A DNA stretch of 64,000 bases from Rosellinia necatrix (taxonomy: Eukaryota; Ascomycota; Sordariomycetes; Xylariales; Xylariaceae). Shown here in pieces: positions 57,030 through 64,000 of the stretch. Below the pieces are notes generated by a model. It worked only from the letters and a program-made list of their open reading frames with translations, was not told the DNA's origin and searched no databases. The stretch is from contig JAGYVD010000004.1 in the NCBI GenBank assembly GCA_021209875.1, positions 620,001 to 684,000 of the forward strand, read 5' to 3'. Made by a program: the position numbers and the translations under genes. Positions within the stretch are counted from its first letter, which is position 1, and the number at the start of each line of letters is the position of its first letter.

Positions 57030-58730
57030 ATGGTTTCTGGAGCACACTTGGGTAGTGGGAAGTTTGGTAGAATAAGGTGTAGATTTTTGGTTCTGGAAGG
57101 CTAGAAAACCGTCTTCTTGTATATAGTTTATCTTCGCTTTCAAGGTATTCGGTAGCTCAATAACGAACTTACGTGGTCGAAAGGATTTGTATGTGTACTC
57201 TCATGTGTACTCTTTCGGGTCTTGTATTGCACTTCCAAAATACAATACTGCTCCGTACGCCGAAGAGGCAAAATCCTCTAGCTGCTACACTACAATTTTA
57301 AGTCACAATTACAAATCAAAGTTCTGTAAGGAAAATTTAATACTTAGTACGTTTACTTTAATTAAACCTATTCCTTTTACTACTAGTCGACTTGGGATTG
57401 AAACTACGGGTCACCATTTATACCAGAAGCGTTCTATTGTTCTGGTTAGCAATACAATCCACCTTGCATACAACGATTAAATACCTAGGTAGGCACAGTT
57501 GCTCGTCTGATGAGACTAAAAGAATTCAGCGACTAGCGAATATTTAGGTATCAACCTCCCATATCGCCCTCCACTTCATCTTACTATTCACTGTTTCCTG
57601 CTATTCTCTTGACTGTCATACTGGTTTTCCCGGCTGGACATGGGAGCAAAGGATAACATATAAGAGCGTGATCTTTTATTCAAAATTGTATAAGTTGGTA
57701 AACCACCTAGGTATGTCCTAGATTGGTATCGGGGATAACTATTGGATCAGTGACGTCACCAAGATACTCTTCACCAAACAGTGACTTACCAGGTACCTAT
57801 CTGATGGTCCGGCTTATCTCTTATCGCTGATCTAATAATAAGTACCTGGGTAGGTAGGTACCTACCAATCGTTAGCCAGTTAAATATTGTGCAGAAATTT
57901 ATTCATCATGTCGAAAATTTCACAGCCCCACCACACTTCCGCTTGACTCTCTAGGCGGACCAACGGCTAGCAGCCCAAAAATAAGCCCAAGCTGTTGATA
58001 AACCCCACTACGGTACACGTCAGTGCATGTACAACACTCCTGATACAGCGTCGGCAGCAACCCCCCCAAGGCTTATTATCTCCATCGAGGGCCATTGGCA
58101 GGGCATACACTCCCTATAATCGCTAGAACGATATCCAGGGAGATACTTTGAGCAAGAGTACCCTCGGTGACCCCTCTGGCGTGTGTGCCTCTAACCAGCT
58201 AGAGATTAGATAGGTTGCCTACCTACCTCTAGGTCTAGGTAGTTGTGTCTTGGTTGTGTCCTGTCATTCTTATTATTTTCGTCCCTCCACCCCCCCATGA
58301 CCGCCGCCAACCGACCCTGGGAAGTCTCATTCGCAGAAACCTACGGTAGAGGAAAAGTTTCAACTCTCCTACCCATTCTCTCCCTACCTAACCTATTCTA
58401 CCCATTCCCGACACAACATCTGCCTCTTCACCGTGTGGGACCGTAGTTTTATCACATTCATTTGTGATTGCCCTTCCAACATAGAGAAGAAGCACAGAAG
58501 CAGAGGGAGCGCAACGAACCCCGCGCTCGAGTTTGGCTGCCACACGTTTCAGGCGGGGTAGATTTCTGACGGCCCTTCCTTTTTTTTTTTTTCCTACTTC
58601 TTCTTATTCTCCCTCTTCGTTGTCGCTTCGTCGTCGCTTCGTCGTCGCTGCGCCACTGTAGCGGTATCAGCATCGGATATATCACCGACACACACCTCGA
58701 CGGCTCCAATACGCCCTTGATATATCCACC
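57030..58730. other. Intergenic, cellobiohydrolase 3' end and ABCF promoter
   Basis: 1.7 kb without a recognised gene. ACCTAGGT-type palindromes recur at about 57483, 57704, 57842-57870 and 58220-58240. The last 150 bases before 58731 are pyrimidine-rich, with a T run and TCGTCGCT repeats, as expected for a leader of a highly expressed gene. Confidence 0.55.
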
Positions 58731-60787
58731 ATGGTCTCCGCATCGAAAGAGAAGAGACTTGCCAAGAAGGCCGCCGACGGCAAGGGCGAGAAGAAGACTC
58801 TCGTCTCCCGCTCCAAGGCTGGCTCCAAGGCGGCATCCAAGAATGCCAGCGCTGCTGGCTCTGCCGCCGGCGACGATACCCCCCCGGATCCTAATGATCT
58901 CCCCGCCACCAGCGAAAAGGACGCCGACAAGGTCAAGCGCCTTGCCGACCAGAAGGATTCCCAAGGTCTGTCCGACCGCATCACAACCGGCGTCCTCGCT
59001 TCCATCCCCAGCAGCCGAGACGTCAAGATCATCAGTGCCAGTTTGACCTTCCATGGCCGCGTTCTCCTCAACGAGACCGACCTAGAGCTCACATTCGGCC
59101 GCCGCTACGGCCTCCTGGGCGAGAACGGTTGCGGAAAGAGTACTCTGCTCAAGGCCATCGCCGAGCGTGAATATCCCATCCCAGACCACGTCGATATCTA
59201 CCTGTTGAATCAGGGCGCCCCGCCCTCCGACCTGGGCGCCCTTGAATGGGTCCTTAAGGAAGCTGAGAAAGAAATGGAACGTCTGGATAAACTAGCGGAG
59301 GCCATCCTAGAGGAGAGCGGCCCCGACGACCCCATCCTCATGGATCTGTATGATGTATGCACGCATCCCCTCGTCCAGTCCTCCACCCCCCGCCCACCCC
59401 CTCCTCTTCCCCTACCAAGCCGTGAGAGTAGACTTATGCTGACATTCCTGCCTCCCTATAGCATATGGACAAGATGGACCCTTCTACCTTCGCCACCCGC
59501 GCCTCACTTATTCTCACTGGTCTCGGCTTCAACAAGGTCACCATCCACAAGAAAACCAAGGATATGTCCGGTGGTTGGCGTATGCGTGTTGCACTTGCCA
59601 AGGCCCTGTTTGTGAAGCCCAGCTTACTGCTGCTGGATGACCCGACCGCCCATTTGGATCTGGAAGCCTGTGTGTGGTTAGAAGAGTATCTGAAGAAGTG
59701 GGAGCGCACTTTGGTGCTCATTTCCCACTCGCAAGATTTCTTGAACGGAGTGTGCACCACTATGATCGATATGCGAAAGCAGCAACTCTTCTACTATGGT
59801 GGTAACTTTGACTCGTATGTCAAGACCCGTAAGGAGCAAGAGGTGAATCAAATGACCGCCTACAAGAAGCAACAGGAGGAAATCAAGCACATCAAGGAGT
59901 TCATCGCCAGCGCCGGTACTTACGCCAACTTGGTGCGCCAGGCTAAGTCCCGACAGAAGATTCTTGACAAGATGATTGCCGACGGCTTGATTGAGGAGGT
60001 CAAGGAAGACCGCGCTTTCACGTTCAGATTCACCGACGTAGAGAAGTTGCCTCCGCCCGTTCTTGCTTTCGACGACGTCACGTTCTCGTACTCAGGAGAT
60101 GCCAAGGATGACCTCTACCGTCACATCGACCTAGGCTTTGACATGGACTCCCGAACCGCTCTCGTTGGCCCCAATGGTGTTGGTAAGAGTACGCTTCTAC
60201 GCCTAATGACAGGCAAGTTGTCCGCTACCGGCGGCGCCGTGAAGCGCCACACTCACCTCAAGCTCGGAATGTACTCGCAGCACAGCGCGGAACAGCTTGA
60301 CTTGACAAAGAGTGCCCTGGATTTCGTGCGTGACAAGTTTAGCGAGAAGTCCCAGGATTACCAGTTCTGGAGACAAAACCTAGGGCGCTATGGTGTTTCC
60401 GGTACTGTTCAGACAGCCATCATGGGCACGCTCTCCGAGGGTCAGAAGAGTCGGATCGTCTTCGCCATTCTTGCTATCGAGTCTCCCAACATGCTCCTTC
60501 TCGATGAGCCTACCAACGGTCTAGATATTCCAACAATCGATGCACTAGCCGACGCCATTGAGCACTATACGGGCGGTGTCATCGTCGTGTCTCACGACTT
60601 CAGGTAAGTACTTATACTGGCCCCAAGACCTCGCAAGCGCCATGCTAACCTGCTTTGTAGGCTGCTTGACAGGATTGCCAAACAAATTCTCGTCTGTGAA
60701 AACAAAACAATTAAGGCTTGGGATGGCACAATAGGCGAATACAAGAACTACCTGCGAAAGAAGATGGTGGCTGCTGGTGCTGTCTAG
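58731..60787 (+). CDS. ARB1: ABCF ATPase, ribosome biogenesis factor Arb1-like
   Basis: Soluble twin ABC ATPase of the ABCF2 group, 630 residues, needed in yeast for 40S and 60S ribosome biogenesis. Exons: 58731-59354, 59462-60603, 60661-60787; all keep frame. The N-terminus is lysine/alanine-rich ([14 protein letters not shown]). The first ATPase has Walker [10 protein letters not shown] (about 128), the signature [12 protein letters not shown] and Walker [13 protein letters not shown]. The linker follows with a Lys/Gln-rich coiled coil ([15 protein letters not shown]). The second has Walker [10 protein letters not shown], the signature LSEGQKSR and Walker [12 protein letters not shown], then SHDFR split by the last intron. 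There are no membrane segments. The first Walker B DDPTAHLD, with D where E is usual in many ABC ATPases, fits ABCF2 proteins. The start is the ATG in context CCACCATGG. Confidence 0.95.
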
Positions 60788-62460
60788 AAGTGTGTGTTCG
60801 ATAGTGGGGGACATAGATGCATTAACGGGGTGATCACGCCAGCCAGCCTGTTCCATCAGAGCCGTGGTAGGGGATTTCATTCGGGGGGTTCTAAGCAGGT
60901 TTGCATGAAAAATCGTGTTTTGCGATGCCTATGGCTCACATACAGGGTAAGTTATAGATTGGGCATCTGCCGACCGCCATACAGATAGAGCCGCATTTGA
61001 GGGTGTTTTTTTTCCACCTCAAAACTAAAAGGCGTGAGACATCGCGCTGGGCAGGTGGGATTGGGTGCCTTTTTTTTTTTTGCTCGTTGCCAAAGCTTAC
61101 CGTAAACTTGGTCATGCTAGAGGGACGGGAAGGAGTGGGGGCCTTGGGTTATGAGTTTTGATCTAGAGGGAAAGAATGGAAACCTCATGATCACTATGCT
61201 AGGTAGACAGAAAGAACCGTTTACGACATTAGCGTACCCATGACCGTGTTTTAAATCACCGCTTCGCCCGTGCTGCGCTCGCTTAGAGTAGGCCAGTCAC
61301 AGAATTGGATTTGACCCTTTCACGAGCACAATATTGATCTGTGTCTTGCTCTTACGCACCTTAAAATACGATCCACAGGCAAGAGCTACGTGGCCGTTTA
61401 ATCACTGCACACACATACACACACACACTCACTCACTCACTCACTCGTAAGATGGACGAACCAAGATGGCAGTTGAAACCGACTAACCGGCCGTGAACTA
61501 CTAGAGGATCCTAGAAAGAAAGGCTATATATATATATGTATATATAACTATATTATATGTTATATGTTATTCCGCAACGGGGGCATTTTGATTCGGCTGT
61601 TCGTGTTGCGGGGTTTACATCATCTGCCCGGCGTTGTTGGTTGGTTTGTTTGTTTGTTTGTTAATCTTGCTTACGCCCCCGCATCGAATAGGCAGTTAGA
61701 TCGATAGATAACTTCGTGGCTGTAAGTAGGTAATAAATAATACATGCGCATTCATTGTCATGTGGACTTTTAAAAGAAAAAAAAAAGAAAAAAAAAATGT
61801 GAGATGGATATCGGGCAGGAGATGAAAAATTCACTCGGCGGATCAACAACTACATATTAGATTAACCAGTCAAATTAAGGGGTATGCAATGGATAGCAGC
61901 AACTATAGATGCCTACATACAAGCATACAGTACAGCCAGTGCCCCGTCCGTCCCGACCGAGCTTCACTCAGAGGACAACACCACCTCCCCTTCCCGCATG
62001 TATCCTGTGGTACGACGATGTATAAAAACCATGGCCTCACTCCAATCTCGTCGCAATGCAGTCGATTGATGTGTATATAGTGTGGGAACACCTACGTACA
62101 GTATACGTTGGAGTGTGTATCTCGCCATCACCCAAGACCGATAGAAGGAGGGGCAGGGAGGAAAAGGATAGAAAGAAACCCAATTCTTTCGTCTTCTTCG
62201 TCCATCATCCTTCGTTCATCTATGAATTACACTCCCCCGTCAACGCTCTCTAACGGTTTGGCATATGCATCAAACGGGCCGACGGGGGACGTTATGGGCA
62301 AATCAAGGAAAGAAAAAGAAAGCCACACCCTGACCCGACGGGCGTAAAAGAGGACGCCTCTCCTATGTCCCTGTTTTTTTTGTACACACAGTAAGAAATG
62401 TCTTTCCTTTAGAACCCGAGAAACGCCAGAGCCTCGAAATAAAAGAATGTACACCATGGA
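60788..62460. other. Convergent spacer between ABCF and INO80
   Basis: 1.7 kb between two 3' ends with ACAC/CACT repeats (61405-61446), TA repeats (61528-61560) and a TTTG repeat (61640-61662). No gene is recognised. Confidence 0.6.
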
Positions 62461-64000
62461 TTAGATATCCATCTCCCCATCGGCGATAGCGAGGCGTTGT
62501 TTCGTGGTCTTGGCCTTCTTGCTGCCTCCTTTTCGTTTTTTCGCGGCCTTCGCCTCAGGCTCGACAGGGGTGGCGGTACCAGATGGCTTGTTTTCGTCGT
62601 TGAAATGACCCTCGCCTATCCCTCGTGTCAGTAGCTTTCCTCAAAGGGGTGGTTAACCTATAGGTTGATCGAGGGCTTACCTTCGTGGTACATATCATCC
62701 AGGCTGACAGCTTCGCGTTTCCTTTTGTTGCCGCCGCGCTTCTTTGTCACCTTGTCGAGCTCACCGCTCTCTAGGAGTTCTTTCTCTCGCTGTTCGATAA
62801 GCTCCGCTTGTTCATCATCAGCAAGCCACATGGCGATATCACGGTTGCGATTTTCGGCGGGTCGGCGGCCGCTGAAGTCGACGCCTCTGGCACCACCGCC
62901 CTGGATGACGACGCGTTGCACTTCCTCTTTCTGCATCGCTCTCTTACGAATTCGTTCTTCGATGGTGCCCCGAGTAATGAGCCGGTACACCGTGACTTGC
63001 TTCGTTTGGCCGAGACGATGGGCGCGGTCCATGGCCTGTGAGTCGATTGTTGGATTCCAATCACTGTCGTAGAAGATAACGGTATCGGCGGACGTCAGAT
63101 TGATACCAAGACCACCGGCACGGGTGGAGAGGAGGAAGACAAAGATATCGGGCCGCGTTTGAAAGTCATGAACCGTGTCGCGACGATCTTCGAGCTTTGT
63201 AGAGCCGTCAAGCCGACAGTATTTGTAGTTGCGATAGGTCAGGTATTCTTCCATGAGATCAATCATTCTGGTCATCTGGAAATACAGAAGTACACGATGG
63301 CCTTCTTCCTTCAACTTGAAAAGCAACTGATCAAGCTTCGCAAGCTTACCACTGTCCGTAACGAAGCGACGCATGCTAGGGACAGTGATATTGGTGAAGC
63401 GACGTTTCTCGTTGTCTGGCACGGGTAGGAGCGCACGCTGTGGGTATTGCTCGAGGGGGACTTGTCGCTCTACCAAAGTCTTCTCCTCGATTGAAGTCGG
63501 ACCATGAAGAGCTTTCCGCATTGATAGATTGAACAGAGTATCCTCACGCTCTATAACGGGGGCTCGCGTGCCTTCACAGAAAATGTCAACTGGGGGAGCA
63601 GTCGCACCGGGTAGAGCGGCCTGTTCCAAACGACTCAAGCCGGAATCGTGCCATCGTGAGTTGGATATGTTCATAAGGCTACTGAGGACACCCTCGCTGG
63701 TGATATCCGCGAGTGGTTTCGTATCCGTACGCGCCTTGATTTGGAAGAGAGCATGAGCTGGTGTATAAGTTTCCTCGCCCGGCTCGTCGTAGATAATTTG
63801 CATGTGGCCAAGACGGTCGCTTTTTTCGACGAGGTCGGAGGCTCGAGAAAAGACATCCTGGTGACTAGCCTGGTACACCTCTTGCGGACTTGTATCGGCA
63901 AAGCGTAAGAAGGAAAATGCATCGTTGCCAGATGTACTTGCGCGAACATTCGCGGGATCCCAAATGTTCATAAGATGGTTCAGATACTTGTTTCGGAAAC
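62461..64000 (-). CDS. INO80: INO80 chromatin-remodelling ATPase, C-terminal part (partial)
   Basis: The 3' part of the gene; the coding sequence continues past the right edge. Exons seen: from 64000 to 62681, then 62610-62461 after an intron that keeps frame. The helicase C-terminal lobe has [98 protein letters not shown] and [20 protein letters not shown], which are motifs IV-VI of SNF2 ATPases. The wording [12 protein letters not shown] and [19 protein letters not shown] upstream is specific to INO80. The C-terminal tail is rich in Lys and Arg ([16 protein letters not shown]), likely nuclear localisation. It is the motor of the nuclear INO80 complex, which slides nucleosomes and exchanges H2A.Z. 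Confidence 0.93.

Overview
The window is genomic DNA of a filamentous ascomycete. Genes carry short spliceosomal introns of about 45-120 bases with GT..AG ends, and the protein repertoire (highly reducing polyketide synthase, GH6 cellobiohydrolase with a CBM1, TRK potassium transporter, INO80, OCRL-like phosphatase) fits a plant-degrading Sordariomycete. The first 8.4 kb is extremely AT-rich with scattered repeat relics, which is what repeat-induced point mutation (RIP) leaves behind. A species cannot be named from the sequence alone.

Layout. (1) 1-8450: AT-rich block. Its first 2.9 kb is a stop-riddled but readable Ty3/gypsy chromovirus pol; the remainder is decayed sequence I cannot assign. 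(2) 8.45-23.6 kb: accessory segment of normal composition with an intact 11-exon TRK-type potassium transporter (+), a convergent 13-exon highly reducing polyketide synthase (-), and an unresolved stretch of coding-like sequence. (3) 23.6-27.6 kb: a divergent APC8/Cdc23-like TPR protein (-) and a Pro/Gly-rich hypothetical protein (-). (4) 27.6-31.6 kb: 4 kb without a supportable gene. (5) 31.6-64 kb: apparently conserved core genes: DCP1 (-), OCRL-like inositol polyphosphate 5-phosphatase (+), AMT/MEP ammonium transporter (+), Mug190/tricalbin-like SMP-C2 protein (-), a small methyltransferase (-), AP-2 mu subunit (-), GH6 cellobiohydrolase (+), ARB1-like ABCF ATPase (+) and the 3' part of INO80 (-, running off the right edge). 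Long microsatellite-rich spacers separate these genes.

How the parts relate. The core genes act in unrelated housekeeping processes: mRNA decapping, phosphoinositide and endocytic trafficking, ER contact sites, ammonium uptake, ribosome biogenesis, chromatin remodelling and cellulose breakdown. The polyketide synthase stands almost alone, with no tailoring enzyme, dedicated transporter or regulator recognisable next to it. It is bracketed by the TRK gene and the APC8-like gene. Twelve introns can be placed in it and all but one keep frame; the second intron, in the ketosynthase, leaves a one-base mismatch. The accessory features worth testing are that frame problem, the divergent APC8-like gene beside the synthase, and the abrupt AT-rich boundary.

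Exon boundaries were derived by hand from splice consensus, reading phase and family similarity; no alignment or transcript data were available.
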